Of a stretch of 64,000 bases of DNA, positions 1 through 10,949 are shown piece by piece (the first letter of the stretch is position 1; each line of letters starts with the position of its first letter). The notes under the pieces are model-generated. The model did not search any database and was not told where the DNA came from. It saw only the letters and a list, made by a program, of their open reading frames with translations. A program made the translations under genes and the position numbers. The stretch covers positions 2,480,001-2,544,000 of the forward strand of contig JAHQIY010000013.1 of assembly GCA_019054805.1 (NCBI GenBank). Direction: 5' to 3'. Source of the DNA: Brachionus manjavacas. Taxonomy: Eukaryota; Rotifera; Eurotatoria; Ploima; Brachionidae.

Positions 1-564
1 ATCGTTGTCGATTACCAAAAATTAAATGGTATTGATCCTTTTATAGAGCAAAAAAGTTATGATGCACCAAAAATCAAACTCAATTGGCTAAGTCTTGAAC
101 AACGCTTGGAATACCAGAAAAATGTCCAAAATAATATCGCACCACTTTATTCTAGAGTGATTGAACTATCTAATGAGGATGACAAAAATAAAATCAAATG
201 CAAGTTAAGTGAAACTGTCAATGAATTAACAAGCATTTTAGTCAATGCGGCAATTAATACTTCTAGCTTAATCAAAAAGACGAAAAAAATGCATATTAAG
301 AAAAAATCATGGTGGAACTCAATTATTCGGGAAATCCACATTGAAATGGTAAGCAAATATATTAAATTTAGAAATTCAGGCTTCAGCTACAAAGAAAAGT
401 TGGAATATTTTTCAATCAAAAAGCAATTCAGGAAACAAAAAAGACTCAACCTAAAATTAAAAAAGGAAGGACTTTTAAAGAAATTAAATGCTTTATTTAA
501 AAAAAACAAAATTGACTTCTGGAAGGAAATAAATAAACAGTATAAAAAAATGTCCTCGAGTTGA
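1..564 (+). pseudogene. LINE ORF2 segment upstream of reverse transcriptase (5' open)
   Basis: The frame is open from the first base, so the protein starts before the window. It is Lys-rich and contains a KSWWN motif like the linker between endonuclease and reverse transcriptase in LINE ORF2 proteins. The frame ends at 562-564, just after a run of seven A (544-550). The natural continuation is in the next frame (from about 551), so one base was probably gained or lost in the A run. Confidence 0.7.
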
Positions 565-2329
565 TATTGATATATCAGCCCTGGAAGATGAATTTAAGTT
601 AACTTTTTCAAAAACAAATAATGTGTCAATGGCGAGTGCTAATGAAATTGAGAAAGCTGAAAAAGATGTAAATGATTTCATTAAAAGAGAAAATTCAACT
701 AGGATTGAATATAATATTAACTTCGAAAAACTGGATAAAAAAATAAAAAATTTATCTAATAACAAAAGTGTTGGCCTGACATTATTAAGCAATGAGATGC
801 TTAAATACTCATGTAATTCAACTATAACAGAGACGATTAAGGTCGTCTTTGAAAAGATGATCGAAACTCAGACAATGCCTTACTTGTTCAATTTAAGTAT
901 AGTCCGACCCCTGATTAAATGCTCAAAAAAAAGTAATTCAGACATCAAAAATATTAGGCCAATTGCAGTGTCAGAACCTCTCTCAAAATTATTTGAGTCA
1001 ATACTGCTTGAACAAATTGAAAACACATATAAAGAAAATCCTAGACAATTTGGTTTTAAAAAGAAATCTTCCTGTGGACATGCAGTGTTTTGCCTTAAAC
1101 AAGCCATTAAATTAACAAAAAAAAAAAGACAGGCTCTATATGTGTGCGCTATTGACGCATCTAAGGCGTTTGATAAAGTTATTAGAGCTATATTATGGCA
1201 ACAACTCATAAAAAATAAAATATCAGTTCAAGTTACTTTGGCATTAATCAAATATTATGAGTCGTCACTGATGATGGTATCAAATCATGGTTTATACTCT
1301 AACATTTTTAAAACCACTGTTGGAGTTAGGCAAGGTGGTGTAGCATCACCTAAGCTATTTTCAATATACTTAGAACCAATTCTAAAAAAGCTGGCTGAAT
1401 GTGACGAAGGTATTAAAGTCGGGGATATCAAGCTTGATATTCTAGCGTATGCGGACGATATCTTACTAATGAACACTACAAAAAATGGACTTCAAAAACA
1501 GCTGGAAATAATTGAAGAAATTGGCATGAAAATGGATATAAAGTTCAACCCTACTAAAACTGTATTCATGAAATTCAATAATGACAAGAATGAATCAAAT
1601 GGGAAAGATCTCCTACATACAGAACTAAAGTTAGATGGAACAAGTATCCTCAAAGTAGATGAGATGAAATATCTCGGTTTTGACATAGATGAACAAGACA
1701 AATGCGTCAAGCATCTTTCAAAGAGGAAGAAAATGTCTTTATTAGCTCTTGTAAAACTCAACAGAATAGGAATTAACACTGAACATTTGTGTCCGTTTAT
1801 GAAAGGTCAACTGTTCAAAATTTATATAAGACCCATACTACTTTATGGAATGGAAAATATAAACATTCAAAAAACAACCATGAACTTATTGAAAAGAACT
1901 GATGGCAATATTTTGAAAATGACATTTGGATTACCGACTAGGTGTAGAACAAAAGATCTACAGCTTGCTTTAAATATTAATTCAGTTCAAAACCAAATTA
2001 CAAAACAAAAACTTGACTTTTATGAAAGATTATGCAGTAATGAACTCACCCGAAAGATACTACAACACTCATCAAAACAAAAATTAGACAAAGACATTTT
2101 GGAAAAAGTCGGTATAATAATAGAAGAATATAGCGAATACCATTTGGTCTCATCACAAGTCAGCACATCTGACAAAATTAAAGCTATAAAATATGTTATA
2201 GATGTGGATTTTAAAGCAGATAAAGAATCAAATAATAATTCTAAATCAATCAGGAAATTACTTCAATCAAGAAAAACGAACTTAAAAGAAGAACTTTTCA
2301 AATGGCTCAGATTTGACAGAGATAACTGA
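551..2329 (+). pseudogene. LINE reverse transcriptase domain
   Basis: This frame continues the preceding one after a frameshift in the A run at 544-550. In order it shows the block-1 motif NNKSVGLTLLSNEMLK, the IRPIAVSEPLSKLFES block, catalytic block A (DASKAFDKV), block B (GVRQGGVASPKLF), catalytic block C (YADD) and the KYLGFDID thumb motif. All three catalytic Asp are present, so the domain itself looks intact for about 570 codons. A downstream GTG/ATG near 623-629 is not the real start, because coding similarity continues upstream. Its role would be target-primed reverse transcription of the element RNA. Recent activity is possible because only one lesion is visible. Confidence 0.85.
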
Positions 2330-2539
2330 TTAGACAAAATACTTTTATACACACTTTTATTCGTTTAAATTGTATATAGGACTATAATGATTTATTTTGA
2401 TTTTTTTTTTTTTTTATAATAACATACTTTTTACAAATTTTTGTTTTAAACCTAGGTAAGCTATTTTTAACAGCATATCTAGGATATCAATGACCGGCAA
2501 GCGGTCTTTCGTCAAATAAATAATAATAATAATAATATT

Positions 2540-3087
2540 TACTAATTCAAATAAGACATCTCTTTGGAGATGTGAAAAGATATAAAAATTGGATATTGAA
2601 CAATATAAAATTTTTTTATTAAATAAATGAGTTATTTACATGATGACTAGTTAGTTGTTTAATATGTTTTGGACATTGTTGTTATTTTTTTAATTTTCAA
2701 GTAAGATTGTATTCTGACAAAATGTTAAATAAGAAATTCAGCATTTTTTTAATTTGAGACCTGCTTTCCAGCTGATGAATTGGATTAAGATCTTGAATAA
2801 AAAATGGGGTAAATATAATATGTTTTCTAATTTGGAGAAAGTATCTTCTAATTAATTAGCACAAAAACTCGAATAAAAAATGAAGAATCTGTTTTTTAAT
2901 TTGCAGAAAATTGTAATCTAATTAGAATATTTCTTTTGTTTTTATTTTATAATTTTTTGAATTTTTCTGCGGTTTTCATAAATCAAAATGATTAGCAAGT
3001 GAGTTAAAGTAGATTGAAATTTTATTTTTTGTTTTAATTTAGCCTTTAATAATTTTCTTAATATTTCTTTGTTATGTTTATTTAAAT
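2540..3087. other. AT-rich spacer, nothing recognised
   Basis: Homopolymer-rich intergenic DNA with no coding signal or repeat boundary that I can define. Confidence 0.5.
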
Positions 3088-3380
3088 CAGACTTGGGCAA
3101 AAGTAAAAAAAAAAAGTAATTTTAAAGTCTTTAAAAAGTTAAGTCAGTGACTTGAAATTTTTTTTTTTAATTTTGTTTTTAAATATAAAAAAAAGAAAAA
3201 ATTAGCATTAAGTGTAAAACATCAACATTTAATTTTAAAAAAAAAGACACATCTTCCGAAAAAAAAAAAGAATTTTTTTTTCTCTAAATTTTTCAATTCA
3301 AATGACTTTTTTTGAAAAAAAAAAAATTTATGTCAAGTCATATGACTTCTCTTTGACTTAATGACTTTTGCCTTAGTCTG
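3088..3380. mobile_element. hAT-like MITE (foldback)
   Basis: The ends are inverted repeats: CAGACTTGGGCAAAAGT at the left, and the complement of CAGACTAAGGCAAAAGT at the right. Both arms hold subterminal GACTT/AAGTC repeats. The flanks ATTTAAAT (3080-3087) and ATTTAATT (3381-3388) match at 7 of 8 bases, as expected for the 8-bp target duplication of hAT elements. No ORF. Confidence 0.75.
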
Positions 3381-3657
3381 ATTTAATTCAATAAATTTAA
3401 TTTCAATAAATAAATTAATTAATAAAAATAAATCTGATCTTATTTTATTTTCGATTTGAATTCACTTTTATTCTAATAAGAAAGCGAATTCTTCCAATTG
3501 GAAAACACTTTACATGCTTTAGAAATCCAAAAGATTTATTTGTAAGCAGAAATGACAAATAGTGTGGTTTAAAACATTAATTGTTGTTAAACTTTGTTTT
3601 AATTAATTTTTTTATTAGTTTTATTAGTTCATTTAAAATATTTCATTTATAGAAAAG

Positions 3658-4141
3658 TTGAGAAAAACTGAAGGTCATGCTGAAGTGTTTATTTGTCCTG
3701 ACCGAACAGAGTGCGAAAGAAGGTTAGAGAAGCAGCTGAGAGAAAGAAGGGAAGTGCTCAACAAGGAGGAAGAGAGAAAGAATGAAGGGAGGCATTACCG
3801 ATGGGTCATCCGAGGAATTGAGCTCCGAAGAATTAAACAAAAGTCAAAAAATACAACAGATTAGTAGCAATTTAATTGTTAAAAAGAATATTATAAAAAC
3901 TGAGCTACTAAATGATCAATTTCATTCAGTCTTTAATAACGAAACCAATAAAAATATCCCTTTTTTTCCTTTACGTACTTCCTCTACTTCCGATATTGAG
4001 AATGTCATGCAGGAGCTAAACGAAGATCTGATTGAACGGAGACTACAGAAATTAAATGGCAACAAATCGATGGGCACAGACCAAGTACATCCAATGATAC
4101 AGAAAAACTGTGCAAAAAGATGTCAGTGCCATTCAGGATAA
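3658..4141 (+). pseudogene. LINE-B N-terminal and linker remnant
   Basis: Two overlapping frames. The first (3658-3864) encodes a charged segment with VFICPDRTE followed by a basic helix, as found before the endonuclease in CR1/Jockey-like elements. The second (3782-4141) ends with LNGNKSMGTDQVHP, the RT block-1 motif. The endonuclease expected between them is missing, so this copy has an internal deletion. It belongs with the RT remnant that follows. Confidence 0.6.
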
Positions 4142-4149
4142 TTTTCCCA

Positions 4150-5066
4150 AAATCATTATAGACAGAAAGAATCCCAAAAGAGTGGAAAAAAGCAAATGTG
4201 TCACCGATATATAAAAAAGGAAGTAAATTAGAGCCAGTTAATTATCGACCTGTATCACTTACGTCAGTCGCTTGTAAAGTTCTGGTAGATATTGTCAGGG
4301 ACCGACTAATGTTTTTCCTTCAAGAAAATAATAATCTAATAATTGGAAGTCAATATGGATTTGTTCCAAAGAAAGGATGTGTAACGAACCTACTTGAAAC
4401 GCTTGATATTATCACGATTGAGTTGGCCAATGGTAACAGTGTGGATGAAATACTACTAGACTTCTCGAAGGCTTTAGATACGGTACCGCATCAACGACTT
4501 CTTCATAAACTACGTGGTTATGGGCTAGGTGAGAGAAAAGTAAGGTTGCTTGAAGACTTTTTGAGTATGAGAACTCAGCGAGTTGTACTTGGTAATGGAG
4601 TTTCTAGATGGTCATAGGTACTGAGTGGAGTTCCGCAAGGGTCTCTACTTGGACCCCTGCTATTTGTTCTTTACAAAAATGACCCGCCAGTCTGCGTTTC
4701 AAATAGAATGGAATTGTATGCAGATGACTCAAAAATACTCGGTAAAGTTAATAATGTTTATGAGAGAGAGATATTACAGAAAGATCTGCATGCAGTATGT
4801 CAATGAATAGAGGTTTGGCGTTTGGGACTACGTGCTAACAAATGTAAAGTAATGCATTTCGGCAGACAAAATAAAAGGCATAAAAATACACAAAAAAGCA
4901 ACAGGAATGGTAAACTAGCGACCACAGAGTGTGAAAGGGATATTGGAGTAATAGTTTCAACAGATTTAAAATGAACCAGCCAAGTGAAAAGTGCTTGTTC
5001 GAAAGCGAGTTTGGGTAAGATTGTATATATCCATGGTGAGACCCCACCTAGATTATGCAGTGCAGG
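4150..5066 (+). pseudogene. LINE-B reverse transcriptase, decayed
   Basis: CR1/Jockey-type RT. Visible motifs are NYRPVSLTSVACK, block A (LLDFSKALDTVPHQRLL), block B (SGVPQGSLLGPLLF, just after a stop at 4615-4617), block C (YADDSKIL) and RPHLDYAVQV at the end. Stops lie at about 4615, 4805 and 4971. The RT thumb is cut at 5066 by an LTR insertion; the C-terminal part of the same ORF resumes near 6100. Confidence 0.8.
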
Positions 5067-5355
5067 TGTCATACCCAAAGACAACTATCTTGAAAACAAA
5101 GTAACTTTATAAAATTTAAAAGATACATCTTTTATATATTAAAATATTGATTGTGAAAGCTTTATTTATTTGTTTAAATTTTAAATATATGAACCGTAAA
5201 AGTTTAGATAAGAAATCGAAAAATTAAAAGCGTTTTTATGTACGAGCCAGCTACCAAAGCAGATATATAAAATATATATATTACACTAACTGGCAAGTGA
5301 AATAAAACTGTCTTTTATTTATCCTTGCTTGTGTCATTCATTTATTGGCGTGACA
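5067..5355 (+). repeat. Long terminal repeat of an LTR retrotransposon
   Basis: The 289-bp segment begins TGTCA and ends TGACA, a perfect 5-bp inverted terminus. It contains a TATA-like stretch (about 5262-5279) and an AATAAA signal (about 5301). Immediately downstream, TGGTGGAAGCGGTG (5360) resembles a tRNA-primed minus-strand primer-binding site. It interrupts the LINE-B ORF exactly after codons for AVQV. No second LTR is seen nearby. Confidence 0.75.
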
Positions 5356-5525
5356 TAATTGGTGGAAGCGGTGTTTGCAACCAACAAAAGAAAATTAAAA
5401 TCAAAGAGAAAGTTTGAGTTAGCGGTAAACACCCTAACAGGTGGTACCTAAAGGGTATAATCTGACTTTTTCCAACTCTAAACTAGATAGGTCAAGGTAG
5501 GATTACAATTTCAGAGAGACAGTGA

Positions 5526-5978
5526 TTGTTTTCAAAATTACACGAACTAACCGTTAATCTAATGGAACAAAATAAATTCGTTGGTACTAAGGCGTTATTC
5601 AAAACTCTCGCTTGGTTTTGCAGAGAGGGTAGAACGTTTGATGAAGCATCTTTTAATGTTCGGACATTCGTAGAAAAATACTTCTCGAGTGTAGATGTGT
5701 CAAAGTCAACTGACCATGAACTAAAAATTATTGAAAATCATCAAAAACACGAAATATTCGTGGATTGCGATGTTCTTGATGAGTTGAAGCAACACGCGTG
5801 TGGTGGGATTGATACTATCGACAAAAAGACAAATTTTAATACAACTTTTATTAACAATATTGAAACACTTACATGGAATGAGGATGACGTTGATGAATGG
5901 TTTACCCATTATGAAAGAAAGCTTTCGCAAATGGTTGGTCAAGAGAGGAAAAAGGGAGAAAATTACCGGTATGATTGA
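5526..5978 (+). pseudogene. gag-like ORF fragment of the LTR element
   Basis: About 150 codons downstream of the primer-binding site, in the place of a gag gene. The sequence is mostly polar and helical and ends within a charged stretch (WFTHYERKLSQMVGQ). I see no zinc knuckle, protease or polymerase: the element is truncated here and LINE-B sequence resumes about 100 bases later. The gag assignment rests mainly on position. Confidence 0.45.
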
Positions 5979-6095
5979 AAGATAAAGCCCATAATGCATG
6001 GTATGATATGCACTAAGAAAGTAAACACGTTTACAAAAGAGTGAAATTTAAAATAAAGATAAAATGGACAGATCAAACAATATAGCATTTCTACA

Positions 6096-6530
6096 AGAAA
6101 GTTGAAAGATAAAGCCCTTAAGAGTGAGAGGGGACTTGATTGAAATGTACAAATTAGTGAATGGAATAGAAAAGGTTTAGCTTGTTCAAGAATCTATTGA
6201 AAAAATCACAAAAAAGGGCTCAGACGGGGCGTTAGAGGAAATTGTATCAGAGTCCAGAGAGAAAGTTCCCCAGCTCAAATTAGAAACGATTTTGCGGCTG
6301 CAGTAAATTCCAGACATTTATTTTTCTCATACAGAGTAGTTACTCATTGGAATAAGATGCCAGAAAATGTGGTGAAATCCAAGTCAACAGCTAATTTTAA
6401 AATGGCTTTAAATAAGTTCAATGGAATTGGCTGCTACAGCTCTACACGGCCAATTGGCGGAGATGGGCTTAGACATCTACATGTTAGGTGTCGCAGCAAA
6501 GACTACAACTACTACTACTACTACTTACTA
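6096..6530 (+). pseudogene. LINE-B C-terminus and 3' end
   Basis: Resumes the interrupted LINE: a VRGDLIEMYKLVNG motif, then VVTHWNKMPENVVKSKS, the usual C-terminal blocks of CR1/Jockey-like RT proteins. It finishes in an (ACT)n microsatellite at about 6500-6527, which is probably the 3' tail. There is a stop at about 6178-6180. Confidence 0.75.
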
Positions 6531-6615
6531 GGATTATATTATTTAGAAATAAATCAAAGTAGTATCCTTGTTATGTTTGTCTTAAAGCTGACAATATTTA
6601 TTTCTTAATAATTGT

Positions 6616-6751
6616 AGTGATGGGCTAAAATAAAGGCGACTAAAAGTAATTCCTTATTTAGTTATTATATTTTATATAATAAAATTTAGTAAACTAAAAA
6701 CTAGTCGGCTAAAATTTAGTTAACTAAACTAAAGAGAAAACTGCCATCACT
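6616..6751. mobile_element. Short foldback MITE
   Basis: The outer ends AGTGATGG are inverted (the right end is CCATCACT). The interior arms contain repeated ACTAAA/TTTAGT. About 136 bp with no ORF. A target duplication is not clear. Confidence 0.5.
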
Positions 6752-6824
6752 TTTAATGGAAACATATTCGTAGCTTTTATTAACACTCAAGTTTTGGAAA
6801 TACTATAAATTACTTCAAACAGTA

Positions 6825-7480
6825 CAGTCAATCCTCCGTTCAACGAAACCCCATAGAACGAAAAACCCTATAGAACGAATTCGATTATCAGAACCGATTT
6901 CGATCAATGGAAAATGAATACTTTTTATCTTCTATAGAACGAATTTCGATGCAACGAAAACCGGATACAACAAGGTTCTTCTAACGAACCAATTAATCTT
7001 TTTCTTAAGAAATAAAACTTCATACAACGAAAAATCAAAAAAAAAATTGGCACCTTTATATTATAAAAAAAATCTTGACATTTAATTAACTAATTGGCAA
7101 TAAAGCAAAAATTTAATTGTTCTTTATTTGACTTTATCTATATTCTTTCAATAAAAATATATATTTACAGGCAAAAATTTTATCTGTTAATCTTTTTATT
7201 AAAATGAGTGAAAATTCATCTAATCCTGTCCCAAAAAAACGAAAATGTTATTCACTTGAAACAAAAATTGAAATAATAAAAAAGCATACAGACGAAAAAT
7301 AACGATTACTGCTCTTGCAAAAGAATATAACGCAAACCCCTCAACAATTTCAACAATTTTAGCATCGAAATCAAAGCTTTTAGAAATGTATGAGAAAAAT
7401 TTAGTTGGACAAGAAAAAAAACGAATGAAACTTTCGAGCTACGATGACGTAGATAAAGCTGTAATTTATTATATGTAATA
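6825..7480 (+). mobile_element. pogo/Tigger-like DNA transposon, 5' part
   Basis: Starts CAGTCAATCCTCCGTTCAAC after a TA dinucleotide, a pogo/Tigger-type terminus. The leader is rich in AACGAA repeats. It is followed by a transposase start at 7204. The right end was not found: a GC-richer insert begins near 7505. Confidence 0.7.
7204..7478 (+). pseudogene. pogo-like transposase N-terminus (CENP-B HTH)
   Basis: The first frame (7204-7302) encodes a KKRK nuclear-localisation-like stretch, then YSLETKIEIIKKH, the start of a CENP-B/pogo helix-turn-helix. A stop follows. The next frame continues with ITALAKEYNANPSTISTIL, the rest of the same helix-turn-helix, showing a frameshift near 7300. It ends at 7478, before the second DNA-binding repeat and the DDE domain. 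Confidence 0.75.
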
Positions 7481-7506
7481 AATTTTTTTTTAAATAAACA
7501 AGAATA

Positions 7507-8396
7507 TGATTATGATTATGGCTTTTGTTAAAGCCTCGTCGTGAAATCCAACTTGTTTTCGCCTGTGTCATTAATGCTATTACGACCTGACTGTTTGTTT
7601 GCCGAGACTCCAACGTTTTGTAGATGGTATTTTATCATACATAGCTAGCTCTTCATCCTCAACTAACCTTTCCGATTGTTCTACTTCTGGGCCATTTAGC
7701 TCTTTTCCCTTCGGGATACCAAAATCTGATAATTGTGTAGTTGCGTCTACCCTAGTCGAACATACATCTCGTTTTGACTTCGAAATATGGCACCTCTTCT
7801 TTGACATGATCCTTTCCTTCAGTCCATACACGCTAGTAGTCGACTTGTTACTTATATAAAAATCATTTACGTTTTCCTTTGGTTTAAACATCGTGTTTGC
7901 ATGCTTTTCATTAACACGTGTTATCATCGGATTAACCTCGGAACGTGTAACATTTGGCTTAACATCATCACGTGTACTTATTGGCGCTTTACTCTCGTTA
8001 AAATCATCAAAACCCGTCTCACATGCTCGCGTCGATTCTCTGTTTACGAATCTAAATCCCTTTTCATCACCCCCAGGGTTCCAAAACTGGCTGCTTCAAT
8101 TTTCCAATACATTCTGGTGTCACCATTCTACCACCAAATGCAAGCTTACCAAGCTTTACATCATTAGGAGTCGGTTTCGGTCCGCTACACACAGATTCAG
8201 CCTCGCCATATGTTTCTCCTTCTTTTCCAACACATTCGTTAGGTAAGAAATCGCAAAAGCGCCCATTACCAGAAAACTTAAGCCTCTAGCACTCTTCGCC
8301 TCAACATCTATACCATACTTATCAACCAACATCCATAGTCCTAAACTCAACACGCCACTCTGTATTAAAAATACGGGGCGGAACCCATCAAAAATT
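7507..8396 (-). other. GC-richer coding-like insert of unknown origin
   Basis: This block is visibly less AT-rich than its surroundings. On the minus strand it shows coding-like sequence in at least two frames: 8353-8156 (with a hydrophobic segment ARGLSFLVMGAFAISYLTN), then a second frame near 8180-8070, then 8060-7580 (charged, Ser/Thr-rich). On the same strand it ends in a CATAAT repeat followed by A-rich DNA at about 7525-7490, like a retroposon tail. I recognise no family. It may be a retroposed host sequence or an unfamiliar retroelement ORF with frameshifts. Confidence 0.45.
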
Positions 8397-8399
8397 GCA

Positions 8400-9480
8400 T
8401 TTTTCTTTAAAAAAACAACACTTAAAACACGTTACACATATAAGGTTACAATCGGGTCAAATTGAGAAAGCGAATAGTCAAGTATTCGCACGAGATACAC
8501 TGTTCTACATGTTTACAACTTCCCAATCAACGTTCAATATTTCAAAGAGTTTATGACAAAATAAGACGGTTGGAATGATTTTTACGAGTTGGTGAAATGG
8601 AGTAGTAAATTCATTGCAGTAAAAATCGATTCTGAGAAATGGAAATCTAGCGCTTATTCAAAAAATTTCAAATGTAAGCACACAATAGGAATATCACACT
8701 TTTTAAACCTAAACAAATTTCCTGGTTTAGACTTAGCAATCGAATGTAATGCAAAATGAGGTAAAAAAAAGAAAAGATCAGCATAAGAAAGAAATTCAAG
8801 GCAGATAGACAATCTTAATTAACACAAAGTTCTACAAGAGGTTGCAAGTACGATTCAAATTGTAAATTATTCAATCGTTAATGTTTCAAATCAAACTCAA
8901 TTTCTTTTGGCTTCAAGATCAGTAGCAGTTTAAGATAAAGTCATAAATAATATTCAAATTTCTCGAAAACGTAAACGCGGAAGACCAAAAAAATCAAGCA
9001 ATTTAAACGAGCAATTGTCACAATAGTAAGAAAATAAGTGTTAAATACTTTGTTTGTATCTTATTTTTTTAATTAATTGTCTATACACTTTGATTCGGTG
9101 TTTAAGTGTTAAATGTTTATACACTTTTATTTATTTTCCATCTTCTTTTTTTTTGAATTAAATTACAATTAAAAAATTATACGCCAAAAAATTATTTATC
9201 TCCTAACAAAAAATATATTCTTTTATGTTCCCCCTAATTTTCCCATTAAAAATGCAATAAACGCAAAAAATGCAAATGCATTTTTGATCGCCCTTGTTTT
9301 AAAAAAAAATATCAAAAATTTTTATGATATAAGACTAAAATTTTGTCTTGACCATTTTCAGACATAAAATGTCCTTTTATTATTGAACACGACCAAAGAG
9401 ACCAATGGTCAGAACCTCGAGAGGCATCTTCGTGTTCATTAATTGCTAGAAAATTAAAAGATAATAAATAATAACTTTTT
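8400..9480. other. Intergenic, degenerate TE-like DNA
   Basis: Mostly AT-rich. Near 8965-9025 the plus strand encodes an AT-hook-like SRKRKRGRPKKS segment followed by a stop, which looks like the tail of a transposon protein. No boundaries could be set. Confidence 0.35.
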
Positions 9481-10148
9481 GAACCAAGTCTCGATGAAAG
9501 CTATCATACAAACTCTTGAACTTCTAAGAAATGCGGATGATACCCAACAAGAAGTTTCTGATGATTTTTAAAATGAAATTGAGGATAATTAAAACTTTGA
9601 TTTTGATTTCGTAGAAGAAATGGAAACACCAAATCAACCTTATACCGAATGAATACTCAGGTAATGAATTAATCTGAAGAAGAATAAGCAACTTACATTG
9701 ACAAAAATTCGAAAAATTGAACGAAATACGTTAGACTGAGAACGGAGAAGAGCCATGTATTAGATGAGAAAGATAAATTTTAGATGAGATAGTTAGACCA
9801 ACACATACATAAATGAGACCAAACTGACAGAATTTTTCATGATTTTTGACTTGTCGATGATAAATTTTATATTGAATTGTACCAATTGTCACCCGAAAGC
9901 AATAGGTCCTAAACTTTCATTTACAAAAAGAGATATATTAACTTTTATCGGCATCTTTAATGCAAGAGTGTTTATTGCCAAAATGTTCCTCTCAAAACCA
10001 TGTAGTCATGAAATTATGAAGTTCAATTTGTTTTCGTAATGGAAACAAATCGAGCTTAACATGTGAGTGTAAACAATTAACATGTGTTCTTTGTGGATGG
10101 GAAAAGTTTGTTAAATCGATCTGTAAAAATTGTACACATTTTGTTTAA
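9481..10148 (+). pseudogene. piggyBac-like transposase relic
   Basis: The left part (about 9490-9560) matches the N-terminal coding sequence of the piggyBac element at 42.8 kb (LELLRNADDTQ). An internal piece at 9839-10039 has TNCHPKAIG...LSFTKRDILTFIGIF, typical of the DDE_Tnp_1_7 domain. The end has a Cys-rich tail (CEC, CVLCGW, CKNC) before a stop at 10146-10148, like the zinc-binding C-terminus of piggyBac transposases. Stops and deletions show it is dead. Confidence 0.65.
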
Positions 10149-10149
10149 T

Positions 10150-10949
10150 CAAAATAAAAATTTAAAAGGGACATTTTTTTATATATTCAGTATATTTTTT
10201 AGTATATTTTGAATAATTATGGTAACTTATGTTATTAAAAAAGCATATTTTTAATCTCCAATAACGGATTAGTTATGATTCAAATTTGAATCTAAATTCA
10301 ATTATTTTTCAGGGTATAAATAAAAACTCAATTTAAAATTAATTTAATAATATTCAATACTAAATTCAAATGCTATTTATTTACAACACTAAAAAAATAA
10401 TCAAAAGTTTTTTAATTAATCACTTACCTTTTCTATTAAAGGAACAGTATAATCATTAAAATTTCAAAGATTTTTTTTCTCGGGAAGAATGTTTTTTAAA
10501 AATTTATTTAAAATTTTAAAAGATCCCTTTGACCGGTTCCTACTAAAAAAACTGACCCCCAATTTTATACGACTGACCCCCATTTTTCTTGAAGAGAATT
10601 TAACGAGCTCTCTAAAAATGTGCCTAGTTCAAAAATTTTTTATGTTTACAATTTAATGTTTTTTTTTTTCTAATTGTCACTTTATTCTTTCCCTATGCTT
10701 TATTTTTACTTTCAAAAAGCCTTAATTAGAGAGTCCAGAAGATTCTTTCTATTTCCATCGCCATTCCTTCATCGAGAAGCATGTTTTGATTGAGTCACTT
10801 ATTCCATTTTTTTTGCTATCTTTTTTTCTTTCTCGATCTCTTTAATTATAGACTTAGTTCTATATCAAGTTTTTCTTGGGTTTTTTGTATATTTTTTTGT
10901 TCATTTAGATACTTGCTTTTAAAATGATTGCTCCTCCTAAATAAATAAA
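10150..10949. other. AT-rich spacer with a foldback-family fragment
   Basis: At about 10545-10640 the sequence repeats ACTGACCCCCA motifs and the AAGAGAATTTAAC stretch found in both arms of the 50.5-52.6 kb foldback element. The rest holds nothing recognisable. Confidence 0.55.

Larger units (their letters stand above)
1..2535 (+). mobile_element. Non-LTR retrotransposon (LINE), 3' part
   Basis: The window opens inside the ORF of a LINE. Coding sequence runs from base 1 to 2329 in two overlapping frames, followed by about 180 bases of untranslated sequence and a short (AAT)n tail at about 2514-2537, a common kind of LINE 3' end. The 5' part lies outside the window. The clade is uncertain; the block-B motif GVRQGGVASP differs from the GVPQGS form of the other LINEs in this window, so this is a separate family. 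Confidence 0.85.

Noticed and set aside
623-631. GTG/ATG as the start of the LINE protein
   Set aside because: Coding continues upstream in the same frame to the A run at 544-550 and then in the neighbouring frame.
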